NCBI GenBank assembly: GCA_003165595.1
Contig: PLWQ01000040.1
Location: 1-64,000 of the forward strand
Source: Fibrobacterota bacterium
GTDB lineage: Bacteria > Fibrobacterota > Chitinivibrionia > Chitinivibrionales > FEN-1185
Direction: 5' to 3'
DNA length: 64,000 nucleotides
Below, one piece after another: positions 8,490-17,415 of the stretch. Position 1 is the first letter of the stretch. Each line of letters opens with the position of its first letter. Position numbers and translations under genes: made by a program. The notes beneath the pieces were generated by a model. The model searched no databases. It was not told the origin of the DNA and was given only the letters and a program-made list of their open reading frames with translations.

Positions 8490-8825
8490 ATGCTTAGGGT
8501 CGAATTTCGGAAAACTACGCCCCCACGGATCCTGCGTGATGTGTTTCGTAAATATTCCCGGTATATTGTTCAGGGAGACGACAACGAGCTTGTCGATTGG
8601 AAGAAGACCGGTCTGCATAAGGAGACCGCCGCGGAGCTCACGCCCGGAGACTACGTGCGTAACCTGCGCCAAGCGGCGGGGTGGTCCATGCGTGAGCTCG
8701 GCGAAAAAATCGGCGTGACCGCCCAGCGTATTTACGATTATGAAAACGGCAACCGCGGCCTAAGCAAAGAGATTGCCAAGCTGCTGGGAAAACTGTTTAA
8801 TATTTCTCCGGCGGTATTTATTTGA
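8490..8825 (+). CDS. XRE-family transcriptional regulator
   Basis: The 111-residue protein has a C-terminal lambda-repressor-like helix-turn-helix (residues about 52-108: YVRNLRQAAGWSMRELGEKI, then VTAQRIYDYENGNR and LSKEIAKLLGKLF). The first 45 residues resemble a short HigB/RelE-related or unknown segment. It starts three bases after the small PIN partner and so belongs to the same transcript. It probably binds the cassette promoter at 7666 and represses it; this is inferred from position. Confidence 0.75.
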   Translation: MLRVEFRKTTPPRILRDVFRKYSRYIVQGDDNELVDWKKTGLHKETAAELTPGDYVRNLRQAAGWSMRELGEKIGVTAQRIYDYENGNRGLSKEIAKLLGKLFNISPAVFI

Positions 8826-9222
8826 CGTTTTTATTTCTACTTTGGTACGATAAAAAACTCAATACTAGGGGCATATGCATATTAGGCAAGTGGGGTTTCG
8901 CCCCCGCACGACGACCTACTTTTTTCTGCAGCGAAAAAAGTAGGCAAAAACGCCGCCCTTCAGCGCCGCCTGATCCCGCGGCCGCCGGGCCGCTCGTGAA
9001 CTCACCCGGCAAGATTATCTGTAAACATTCTTTCATCAGTACTCTCGCATTTCATTCGTACAAACCAGACCGGCCGGGCTCGGACAGCACGAGCGGCCAA
9101 CCCGTCGGCCGCGGGGGCGTCGCTGATGGGTTTCAAAAAGAAGTGCACCATCATCCTTCAACAATGACCTTTATTCTACCGAAGTAGAATTATTATCCAG
9201 GCAATTGAAATAGGTGACCGGA
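8826..9222. other. Intergenic region filled by a dispersed repeat
   Basis: No gene is visible. Most of the interval is a ~235-base repeat whose second copy is at 57130-57345 in the opposite orientation. Confidence 0.6.
8890..9125 (-). repeat. Dispersed ~230-base GC-rich element, copy A
   Basis: Read on the minus strand, it matches 57130-57345 along its length. Both contain a hairpin (CCTACTTTTTTC-TGCAG-CGAAAAAAGTAGG here), then GTCGTGCGGGGGCG, and both contain GTTCRCGAGCGGCC. No transposase is attached. It may be a non-autonomous mobile or palindromic element. Confidence 0.75.
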
Positions 9223-10236
9223 CTAAAAAATTCCCGCCAGCCGCGATAAAAACAAGGACTTCGTGGAAGTCATATCCTGATGCATGCCGATTCGTTTCAA
9301 TGCAAAATGATTTTCGGAAAAAGAATTCCACCCGGTCTTCGTGGTCACGGCAGAGCTGTACCCGGATTCCTTGACAAGGGCGGATATTGTTTGGTTGAAA
9401 TTCCCATTCGGGTAGCAAAAGCTAAGGCCGTCTGCATCCGCGGCTTTTTCCTCGACCAGCTTCTGCTTGGATACTAGAAGCTCGTCGCGTATGCCGTTTT
9501 GATCGAGTGTGGTGAGGATCTGGTGGCCTGCTGTATGAGATCCGAATGAGACCAGGCCGGAACCACGCATCTCCCGCACTTCCTCCCAATTCAAAAAGGC
9601 CCTGCCTGGTACGCGCGAAGAAGTTCCGGCGCATTTCTCCAGTTCCGCGAGGACATCTTCAATTGCATTGCCGGGCAAATTTTTGAGCACCGCAACAGCC
9701 TTTTCAATTTGAGATTCAAATGAACCCTGGATTCTTGACAAACTGCGAAGCGCTGCGGTTGCTGCAGGCCGGCGGCGTGGTTCCAGTTGTTTCCACACGA
9801 AGGCGAACTGGTCGGTCCAGAACCATTTGTCCGTACCTATAAAATTGGTGGGCAGAAATACCGTTGCCGGCATGTTCAACGATTTCAAAACAGGAAAGGC
9901 ATTCGTGCAGAAGTCGAGCCATCCGTCGTCAAAGGTTATGGCGCACAGAGGTTTGGAAGCAGGATTCCCATTCCCTTGGCGCATTCGATTCAATAATTCA
10001 TGAAGCGGGAGAACAATCGTTTCGGATTGAAGAGCCTTCAGGTGCATCGCAAAGGTTTCGGGAGTTACGTACATGCCGGGCTGGATGTAAACAGGTTCGG
10101 TGCGCGGGTTTGTGATGCGGTGGTACATGAGGATAAAACGGGAATCGGCACCCAGTTGACGAATTCTTTTCACGGATATCCGGCCGGCCCAGAGTGTCCC
10201 AGCAAAAATCCTCCTTAAAGTTAACTTTGTTGACAT
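9223..10236 (-). CDS. Polysaccharide deacetylase, NodB family
   Basis: The 337-residue enzyme probably removes N- or O-acetyl groups from the EPS or its lipid-linked precursor. It shows LMYHRIT, the metal-binding motif CAITFDDGWLD (about residue 112), GSHTAGHQILTTLD with two His, and the closing LSFCYPNGNFN. It has no signal peptide or clear membrane helix, so it may act in the cytoplasm. It is the last minus-strand gene of the assembly region, just downstream of a truncated wecB. A second, XrtA-type deacetylase lies at 62421-63269 and is not closely related. Confidence 0.85.
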   Translation of the reverse strand: MSTKLTLRRIFAGTLWAGRISVKRIRQLGADSRFILMYHRITNPRTEPVYIQPGMYVTPETFAMHLKALQSETIVLPLHELLNRMRQGNGNPASKPLCAITFDDGWLDFCTNAFPVLKSLNMPATVFLPTNFIGTDKWFWTDQFAFVWKQLEPRRRPAATAALRSLSRIQGSFESQIEKAVAVLKNLPGNAIEDVLAELEKCAGTSSRVPGRAFLNWEEVREMRGSGLVSFGSHTAGHQILTTLDQNGIRDELLVSKQKLVEEKAADADGLSFCYPNGNFNQTISALVKESGYSSAVTTKTGWNSFSENHFALKRIGMHQDMTSTKSLFLSRLAGIF

Positions 10237-10262
10237 AAAGGATGCCCTTTTGACCGTTCGGA

Positions 10263-10574
10263 TTACCGGGAAAACCGCAAACAGGTGTTGGATGTTGTGT
10301 GGTCAAGGTTCGTGCAGGGTGAAAACAGTTGCGGCCCTGGCAAAGAGAAAGTGCTCAGCCTGTACAGCGATTGATTGGGTTCCATGAGATCCATTTCATA
10401 ATCAACGGCTTTTTCGAACTGTTCCAAAATGGGCTTCAGCATTTCACGGTGCTGGCCGGTTGAGATGGTGATGGTGTCCATTGCATCCAGTGTCTTCAAT
10501 GCTTTTATGACAGGAACCATTTTAACGGCCTCAGGCCGGGTACCGAAAACCACGGCTATGGTGGAGTTGGTCAT
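10263..10574 (-). pseudogene. wecB: Truncated UDP-GlcNAc 2-epimerase (wecB) N-terminal fragment
   Basis: The first 74 residues are a good match to UDP-N-acetylglucosamine 2-epimerase: AVVFGTRPEAVKMVPVI, STGQHREML, and ending NQSLYRLS. The frame then runs into unrelated sequence and stops at residue 103, whereas the enzyme is about 370 residues. The catalytic and UDP-binding C-terminal parts are missing and no continuation is seen in the other frames. The ATG overlaps the acyltransferase stop codon (ATGA), showing an operon join that existed before the deletion. A functional ManNAc route would need an intact copy elsewhere. Confidence 0.8.
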
Positions 10575-11623
10575 ATTTTGGTATCGGAACCAGTTCGAAT
10601 TGAAACGGTTCCGCCGAAAAACCATCTTGTTATAAATGCGGACTTGGCGAAGAAGAACATATTCAAGAGAATTGGAATTGCTATTCCGAAAAATGCCGTG
10701 ACAGCAAAGGCCACTATCGGGAGAATATTGATGAGTTTTGTCATTGATAGATATAGAACAGTTACAATGTATGGTTCGTGGATTAAATAAATGGGAAGAG
10801 AAGCATGCCCGAGACCTATTAGACCTGTTCCTAAATAATTTCGACCTGCGCTCTGTGATAGTAATAAAGACGAGCAAAAAATAAATGCCGCTCCGCAGCT
10901 TTGATGAATGAACTGTATGACAGCCCGCTGTGGGAGAAAAATGCCGAAAAGAAACAAGCAGCCTGTTCCAACAACAACTACCCTTAACAAATAAGGTTTC
11001 ATGGAACGTTGGCCATACATGAAGTAACCTGCCGCATAAAAGCCGACACCTTTCAAAGGATTTAATGAGCGATATATATCACCCCATAAACAATAAGAAA
11101 AAATGGATACTGCAAGACACAGTAAGATGAGCAATGATCTATACTTGCCCAAAGTAACTTCCAGTATCTTGAACAAAACAGCAATGAAAAACAGAAGGGG
11201 AAGAAAATATAACTGCCCTGCAGGATTCCCTTTGACAAGAAAGATCGCGGAAATAACAGTTCCGAATTTGTTGAACCTGTGCGGGAAAAGACTTCCCGAT
11301 GCCGGCAAATGCTCCAGACAAATGCGGATGGAGACATACAGGATTGAGAATAAAAGATAGGGCACAATCAGGCGCATGAACCGCCGTTGTGTGTAGGACA
11401 CCAGAGAGAACTTTGAAATTGCCCTGTTGGTGTCATTTGACACAGCATGTAAAAAACCTGAAATGCCGATAAAAAGCGGAACGCAAAAGTAGCTCAATTG
11501 ATGGAAGAAATAAATAACCGGATTAACGTTCGCGGCAAGATAGAGTGCGCTGACATGAATATTCACCACTGCAAGGATTGCGATTCCGCGGGCGATATCA
11601 AGAAAATCAAATTGCGATTTCAT
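10571..11623 (-). CDS. Acyltransferase 3 family membrane protein
   Basis: The 350-residue integral membrane protein has about ten hydrophobic segments. It starts with the family hallmark FLDIARGIAILAVVNIH, where the His is the expected catalytic residue. Members of this family transfer acetyl or other acyl groups to sugars of surface polysaccharides. The stop codon overlaps the start of the truncated wecB. A gap of about 200 bases separates it from asnB upstream. The acyl group and sugar cannot be told from the sequence. Confidence 0.85.
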   Translation of the reverse strand: MKSQFDFLDIARGIAILAVVNIHVSALYLAANVNPVIYFFHQLSYFCVPLFIGISGFLHAVSNDTNRAISKFSLVSYTQRRFMRLIVPYLLFSILYVSIRICLEHLPASGSLFPHRFNKFGTVISAIFLVKGNPAGQLYFLPLLFFIAVLFKILEVTLGKYRSLLILLCLAVSIFSYCLWGDIYRSLNPLKGVGFYAAGYFMYGQRSMKPYLLRVVVVGTGCLFLFGIFLPQRAVIQFIHQSCGAAFIFCSSLLLSQSAGRNYLGTGLIGLGHASLPIYLIHEPYIVTVLYLSMTKLINILPIVAFAVTAFFGIAIPILLNMFFFAKSAFITRWFFGGTVSIRTGSDTKI

Positions 11624-11827
11624 GTTTGTTCTGTCGGGACAATGCCAGGGCGATGTTAGCTATTGGAATACCTGCGAACCGTGGATTCTATTGTGAAAAA
11701 ACAGTAGCCCCGATGTTTCTTCCTGGAAAGAAGACGGGATTCGAAATGACCTCTTCCAAGTCGGCTTCGCAAATTATCAGTCGAACCCGTTTCCGGAATG
11801 TACGATAAATTGAAAACAAAAGCTTGC

Positions 11828-13501
11828 CTATTTCAGGTCTGGATTTGCATCGTTATGGACACCCGCGATAGCCCGTCCTGAAGGATCGGCATTGTTTGAA
11901 AAACTCTTGTCCCATGCAATTGCGGTTGGCGTACTGCAGGCAATGCTCGGCCCTCCAGGAACACACGCCGCTGCTGCCTCACCAGGGAAAAGGGAATCGA
12001 AAATCTCTCGGTAGAAGTACGCCTCTTTGGTCGTTGGCGTATTGAATGCAAACCGAAATCCTGCATTTTTCATCTGGGCATCGGTGATCTGCTTTTCACT
12101 CATGGCTTTTAGAGAGTTAATCCACCCGTAACCGACCCCGTCGGAAAACTGCTCCTTCTGACGCCATAGGATTTCATCAGGTAAGAATCCCACAAAGGCC
12201 TTGCGTAAAGGGAATTTTTCCATGCGGCCGGGGCCCACCATCTTTTCTTTTGGATCAAACGACATGGCTATGTCGAGAAATTCTCTGTCGAGAAACGGGA
12301 CCCGAACCTCAACGCCCCAGGCTGCGGTGGACTTGTTGGCCCGAAGGCAATCATACTTGTGGAGAAGATCGAGCTTGCGTACCGTCTCTTCATGAAACTC
12401 ACGGGCATTGGGCGCCTTGTGAAAATAGAGATACCCGCCAAAGACCTCATCAGCGCCTTCCCCGGAAAGAACCATTTTTATTCCCATCGCCTTGATACGC
12501 CGCATCATGAGAAACATCGGTGTGGAGGCGCGTATGCTCGTCACATCATAGGTCTCTATGTGGTAAATCACGTCTCGAAGCGCGTCCAATCCTTCCTGGA
12601 TCGTGAAAAGAAATTCATGGTGCACGGTGCCGATTGCGGCAGCGACCGTTCTGGCCTTTGCCAAATCTGGAGATCCTTGGAGTCCGATGCAGAACGAATG
12701 AAGACGTGGCCACCAGGCCGCAACTTTGTCGCTTTCCTCAATACGCTTCGGCGCGAAACCCTGAGTAATGGCGGACAGAATTGAAGAATCCAGTCCGCCC
12801 GATATAAGCACACCATACGGAACATCGGACATCAATTGCTGGTGAACCGCGGAATGCAGGCCAGCCCTCAGCACTTCGATATTGAGAGGATTTTTTTGAA
12901 CGGTTTCAAAATCACGCCACGTGGGACAATAATACTGCTTTGGTCGAGAGAGGTTCCGGGTGAGGTAATGGCCCGGAGGAAAATCCTCGATTTGGCGGCA
13001 ATATTTGATCAGGGCTTTCATTTCCGATGCAACATAGAGGTTGCCGTGTTCGTCCCGGCCGGTGTAAAGGGGGATGACGCCGATGGGATCCCTGGCGATG
13101 AGAAAATCGTTCGCTCGCTTGTCATATAGGACAAACGCAAAAATGCCGCTGAGTTTGTTGAGAAAATCAGGGCCGTTTCTTTTGTACAAGGGAATAATCG
13201 GCTCGCAATCAGAGGAAGTCTTGAAGGGATAATCCGCAAATTCGGTCCGGAGCGCTTTGTGATTGTAAATTTCACCGTTGACGGCAAGGACCAGATCGTC
13301 CGACCTGTTTGTCAGGGGCTGCGCGCCATGCTCAACGTCCACAATGGAAAGACGTTCGTGGGCCAGGACCGCGTTTTCGTCAGCGTAGATGCCGCTCCAG
13401 TCCGGGCCACGGTGGCGGAGTAGTCGCGCCATGGAAATTGCTCGTTCGCGCAATTGCAAGGGATCGGAACGAAAGTCGAGAATGCATGCTATTCCGCACA
13501 T
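11828..13501 (-). CDS. asnB: Asparagine synthetase B, glutamine-hydrolysing
   Basis: The 557-residue enzyme makes asparagine from aspartate, glutamine and ATP. After removal of Met1, Cys2 (MCGIACILDF) is the glutaminase nucleophile. RHRGPDWSGIY, RLSIVDVEHGAQPL and AVNGEIYNH belong to the N-terminal domain. The PP-loop is LISGGLDSSILSAI, and GEGADEVFGGYLYFHKAPN marks the synthetase domain. The sequence follows the E. coli AsnB type closely, including its length, rather than the divergent amidotransferases common in exosortase loci. It may still modify uronic acids as amides, but that is speculation. The ATG at 13501 follows GAGGT. Confidence 0.9.
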   Translation of the reverse strand: MCGIACILDFRSDPLQLRERAISMARLLRHRGPDWSGIYADENAVLAHERLSIVDVEHGAQPLTNRSDDLVLAVNGEIYNHKALRTEFADYPFKTSSDCEPIIPLYKRNGPDFLNKLSGIFAFVLYDKRANDFLIARDPIGVIPLYTGRDEHGNLYVASEMKALIKYCRQIEDFPPGHYLTRNLSRPKQYYCPTWRDFETVQKNPLNIEVLRAGLHSAVHQQLMSDVPYGVLISGGLDSSILSAITQGFAPKRIEESDKVAAWWPRLHSFCIGLQGSPDLAKARTVAAAIGTVHHEFLFTIQEGLDALRDVIYHIETYDVTSIRASTPMFLMMRRIKAMGIKMVLSGEGADEVFGGYLYFHKAPNAREFHEETVRKLDLLHKYDCLRANKSTAAWGVEVRVPFLDREFLDIAMSFDPKEKMVGPGRMEKFPLRKAFVGFLPDEILWRQKEQFSDGVGYGWINSLKAMSEKQITDAQMKNAGFRFAFNTPTTKEAYFYREIFDSLFPGEAAAACVPGGPSIACSTPTAIAWDKSFSNNADPSGRAIAGVHNDANPDLK

Positions 13502-13728
13502 GGTGATCTTACCTCCGCGTCCTCAAGGTCGGTCGGGATTCCTATGAATAGCGCTACGCAATGATGATTTGCAAGACTTCAGGGTTTACGAAAGGTCAGG
13601 CACACCAACTCTATCCAAGAAAAAATACATCCGCTTTATGGCACGGGAAAAGTTGTATTTTGCAAATGACTGATTCCAGGAACTCCGCTTTGTGAGCATT
13701 TGCTTGGCTTTACAGAAACGGGTTGGAG

Positions 13729-15087
13729 TCACGGTTGGGGTTGTCCGCCCGCACGTATCCCCGAAACGAAATAACGGAGTTTCCCTGACTTTTCACGGGG
13801 AATTCTTTCCAAGTATTCAAACGATATTTTCATTTCTTCCCCCAGGGATGTTCGCAAATTGCGATTTAGAATTTCTTCGGAGCCTGGGCCAAAACTGGGG
13901 GATTTGACAATCTGCACCCTGACGCTGTCGATCGCCGTCTGATACATCTTGAATTCGTGCACGGAATCGTCTTTTAGCGTGTAACAAAGGTATGCGGCAT
14001 GAATGAGTTTGCCGGATTTGGTGCGAATAAAGTCTTCTTTTCTTCCTTCCATTATTTCCATGAGCGGGAGAGTCACGCCGCAGGAACAGGTCCTCTCCGA
14101 TGGGCTGCCCATATCTCCGATATCGTAGCGGATCATGGGCATTGCGTACGATGAAAGGTCCGTAATTACAATCCTGCCTACCTGGCCAGGCTTCACAGGG
14201 ACGTCATTTTCATCAAGAAATTCAACGATCAGGTGGTCCGCCATCAAGTGCATATTGCCTTGCCTGCATTGAAAGGCGATGATTCCGTTTTCCGTTGAGC
14301 CATATTCGTCAACAACCGGGCACGAGAACACCTGGTCAAAGAGTATCTTATGGTGTGGGCACATTTTTTCCGCCGTGCAGATCACTGCTTTCAGGTGAAG
14401 TTGATTCAAGTCTATGCCAAGTTCCTTCATCCATGAACAAAAACCGTATATGGCGGTCGTATAACCGTAGAAATAGGCTGGTTTGAACTTCTTGATTCTC
14501 TTGTACTGCTCGAGGCAGGATTCTTTTGAAATGTCGAAAGCCGAAATGCGGATTCGATTGAGAATGAAATCTTTGAACGCTTCCTTGCGCCGCAACTTGG
14601 GAACTACTGGAACTCCCCAGAATCGAGCCTGCCTATCGCCGATGTCTATGCCGTACCAATCGTAGCAACGATACATTATGGCGTCGTTCTTGGCGAGCGC
14701 GTCCGCTTCCTTTGAAAAATGGAGGGTCATTCCCGTAGAGCCGCCGGTTTTGCGTTGAAACGTCTTCCCGAGGAAACCAGGGACAATCATTTCTCTTTCG
14801 CAGTCCAAGATCGTTTTCTTGGATAGCACCGGAATCCGGTTCAAGTCGTCGCAACCGTTGATCTTGCCGGGCGAAATATTATCTTGAGCAAACAGTTTCC
14901 TGTAATAGGGGCTATTTTGAGCAGCGTGGCCAATCAGAGATTTCAGTTTCGCGTCTCGCAATGTTGCCAACACGGCCGCGGGCAAATGCTGTTGTTCTAC
15001 GATTTCCGCCGCAAATTTCCAAGGGCTTTGCCTGCGCAATATTTGAACCGGGAAATAAACCCCATATTTGGCGATTAGATTATTCAT
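13729..15087 (-). CDS. CapK-like / phenylacetate-CoA ligase family AMP-forming enzyme
   Basis: The 452-residue enzyme belongs to the AMP-forming ligase superfamily branch that includes phenylacetate-CoA ligase and CapK-type capsule proteins. Visible motifs are the phosphate-binding RKTGGSTGMTLHFSKE, YFYGYTTAIYGF, CPVVDEYGSTENG (the usual YGxTE) and MIRYDIGDMG. A cluster CSCGVTLP resembles the Cys motif in PaaK relatives. Proteins like this are common in capsule and EPS loci, where they may activate an acyl or amino-acyl group for attachment to sugar. It is next to asnB and divergent from the glycosyltransferase at 15226. The substrate is unknown. Confidence 0.8.
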   Translation of the reverse strand: MNNLIAKYGVYFPVQILRRQSPWKFAAEIVEQQHLPAAVLATLRDAKLKSLIGHAAQNSPYYRKLFAQDNISPGKINGCDDLNRIPVLSKKTILDCEREMIVPGFLGKTFQRKTGGSTGMTLHFSKEADALAKNDAIMYRCYDWYGIDIGDRQARFWGVPVVPKLRRKEAFKDFILNRIRISAFDISKESCLEQYKRIKKFKPAYFYGYTTAIYGFCSWMKELGIDLNQLHLKAVICTAEKMCPHHKILFDQVFSCPVVDEYGSTENGIIAFQCRQGNMHLMADHLIVEFLDENDVPVKPGQVGRIVITDLSSYAMPMIRYDIGDMGSPSERTCSCGVTLPLMEIMEGRKEDFIRTKSGKLIHAAYLCYTLKDDSVHEFKMYQTAIDSVRVQIVKSPSFGPGSEEILNRNLRTSLGEEMKISFEYLERIPREKSGKLRYFVSGIRAGGQPQP

Positions 15088-15225
15088 TATCTCCTCATGA
15101 GGCCCAAATCGTTGGCCAGAATAAGTTGATTCCGTTGACCCCTGAATAAACGGACTTCGAATTGTTAGTATAATTTATTTTAGTAGCAGAGACGATCCTT
15201 TTTGGAGATAGGCACGCTGGACAAC

Positions 15226-16362
15226 TTGAAAACCCTACGCACAATATACATAATATCCGGCGATCTCTGGGCAGGCGCCGAAGTCCAGGTTTACAATACA
15301 CTGGTTGCGCTGGCAAGAGAAGAAGATGTGGAAATTCTCTGCGTTGTTTTCAACAACGGAATCCTCCTTCAAAAACTTGCGCAAGCAGGCATTCGGTGCG
15401 ACATAATAGACGAAACCAGGAATACGTCACTTCGAATGCTGGTTCGGCTGCTGAAAATAACTCGTGAGTTCCGCCCGGACATCATACACGCGCACCGGAA
15501 TAAGGAGCACTTTCTCGCCGCCTGCACTGCCCGACTGTCTCGAAGAAATATACCCGTTGTCAGGACGGTTCATGGACTTAGCAGGATACCGGACTCGCTT
15601 CCCTTGTTGCAGCGACTTCGCTCAAACGTGGTTGTCATTATCGATACATTGCTCATCAAGTACATGACAAATGCAATAATAGCCGTGTCAAACGACTTAG
15701 AAGAACACCTGTCCGTAATGCGGCCAAAGGGAAGAATCACGTGTGTGAATAATTCGGTGGACGTCAGCCGAATCTTGCGTCAATCAACTGCCCGCAAACC
15801 ACGGGAAGAGTATGGTATCGGAGATGCGTTCTGGATAGGCGCCGCAGTTCGATTTGTGGGCGTCAAAAATATTCCAATGCTGATCCGGAGTGGAAAAAGA
15901 CTCCAGGAAGACAGAATGCCGTTTCACATCTCGATCTTTGGCGAAGGCCCTATGGAAAAAGAATATAATGCTCTCATCGGCTCACTGAAACTGCAGAAAG
16001 AAATTCAGGTAAATCCCTTTGAGCAAGACATCTTCCCGGTTATCCGGGCGCTCGACGTCTTTGTCTTGTGCTCGCATCACGAAGGGATGCCGATGTCATT
16101 GCTTGAAGCCATGGCTTTGGAAAGGCCGGTGGTTTGCACCGCTGTGGGGGGCATGAAGGAAATAATCCAGAATGAACGCAACGGCCTTCTTGTTCCGGAC
16201 AACGATCACGAAGCCCTTGCCATGGCAATCGAAAGGATTTACCGGGACAAGGATCTCGCACAGAAACTCGGATCTAACGCGGTATCAACCGTCAGAAACT
16301 CATATTCAATGACGCAAACGACACGTCTCCTGGTGTCTTTGTATTCCTCTTTGATAGACTAA
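15226..16362 (+). CDS. Glycosyltransferase, GT4 family
   Basis: The ~378-residue enzyme transfers a sugar to the growing lipid-linked repeat unit at the inner face of the membrane. It shows an N-terminal GDLWAGAEVQVYNTL loop, a middle DIIHAHRNKEHFLAA, and the GT4 C-terminal EX7E-type region HHEGMPMSLLEAMALERPVV followed by TAVGGMKEIIQN and NGLLVPDND. The start is uncertain: no ATG is near. TTG at 15226 would give MKTLRTIYIIS, a normal GT4 beginning; TTG at 15202 is the alternative. This gene and the next lie on the plus strand between minus-strand blocks. Confidence 0.85.
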   Translation: MKTLRTIYIISGDLWAGAEVQVYNTLVALAREEDVEILCVVFNNGILLQKLAQAGIRCDIIDETRNTSLRMLVRLLKITREFRPDIIHAHRNKEHFLAACTARLSRRNIPVVRTVHGLSRIPDSLPLLQRLRSNVVVIIDTLLIKYMTNAIIAVSNDLEEHLSVMRPKGRITCVNNSVDVSRILRQSTARKPREEYGIGDAFWIGAAVRFVGVKNIPMLIRSGKRLQEDRMPFHISIFGEGPMEKEYNALIGSLKLQKEIQVNPFEQDIFPVIRALDVFVLCSHHEGMPMSLLEAMALERPVVCTAVGGMKEIIQNERNGLLVPDNDHEALAMAIERIYRDKDLAQKLGSNAVSTVRNSYSMTQTTRLLVSLYSSLID

Positions 16363-16379
16363 CACTTCCAGGTGGCTAA

Positions 16380-17372
16380 ATGAGTAAGCCGCTACAAAAA
16401 CGGGTCTGGATAGCGTGGGAAACTCAGCGACGATCAATTGAGCTTTCCAGAGCGCTCAATTGCAAGCTGTTCATAATCGAGCTTGACGGCCCTCTTCGAT
16501 ACCCCATGTCAATCTTAAAGACCCTTTTCCATTTCTTTGTTGAAAAACCCGGCATAATCTTCGTTCAAAATCCCTCAATGATTCTTGCGGCAATAGCATG
16601 TGTTTACTGTAAGGTGGAGGGCTTGCCCCTCGTCGTGGACCGGCACTCGACGTTCCAATTGGACAATCCGATAAGTAATTTCTGGAAACGACATTTCTTC
16701 TTTCTTCTTCACAAATTCACAATACAAAATGCCTGCCTGACTATTGTCACCAATGAGCATCTCGCCGAGTTGGTGAAGACCGCAAAGGGAACCCCGTTCG
16801 TGCTGCCGGATCCTCTACCTGCAATGACGCCAACGTGCAAGAAAACGTTGAAAGGCCAAACTTCAATCCTGGTGCCGTCTTCGTTCAGGTGGGATGAACC
16901 CATTGACCAGATTGTTGAGGCAGCTGTACTACTCATGGAAAAGGGAATATACTTCTATTTTACCGGAAATTACCGAAAGCATTCCGCGGACTTTGTGGAA
17001 AAGGTACCTGCAAATGTGGTAGTTACCGGGTTTGTACCCGATCAAGAATACATTGATTTACTCTATTCCGTTGACGCGGTGATGACATTAACAAAAGCAA
17101 CGAGCTGCATGCTCTGCGGTTGCTACGAAGCCGTCTCGGCGGGAAAACCACTCATAACCTCCGATAAACCTGCCTTAAGACAATACTTTTATGATGCGGT
17201 TTTTGTGGATAATTCGGTGCAAAGCGTCGTGCAAGCATGCCTGGAAATCGCCGATAGAGGCGAAATTTATAGAGAAAGAACAAGGAGAATGAAAGAAGAG
17301 ATCTTTTTGAAATGGGGAGCGCTATTTCAAGAATTGGATGAAAGAGTGAACAAAATGGGAGCCGCACCTTGA
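16380..17372 (+). CDS. Glycosyltransferase, GT4-like
   Basis: The 330-residue protein begins MSKPLQKRVWIAWETQRRS. It carries DRHSTFQLDN, the domain-linker LVPSSFRWDEPIDQIVEA, VVVTGFVPDQEYIDLLYSVD and CYEAVSAGKPLITSDKPALR, which together match the C-terminal nucleotide-sugar domain of GT4-type enzymes. The catalytic end has the Glu of CYEAVS but no second Glu in the usual place, so it is a divergent member. The ATG is 17 bases after the previous stop and preceded by AGGTGG, so the two genes are one operon. Confidence 0.75.
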   Translation: MSKPLQKRVWIAWETQRRSIELSRALNCKLFIIELDGPLRYPMSILKTLFHFFVEKPGIIFVQNPSMILAAIACVYCKVEGLPLVVDRHSTFQLDNPISNFWKRHFFFLLHKFTIQNACLTIVTNEHLAELVKTAKGTPFVLPDPLPAMTPTCKKTLKGQTSILVPSSFRWDEPIDQIVEAAVLLMEKGIYFYFTGNYRKHSADFVEKVPANVVVTGFVPDQEYIDLLYSVDAVMTLTKATSCMLCGCYEAVSAGKPLITSDKPALRQYFYDAVFVDNSVQSVVQACLEIADRGEIYRERTRRMKEEIFLKWGALFQELDERVNKMGAAP

Positions 17373-17415
17373 CCTTTCCCAATAGAGATTCCTGCCCTAG
17401 AAGAACAATCGGGCG

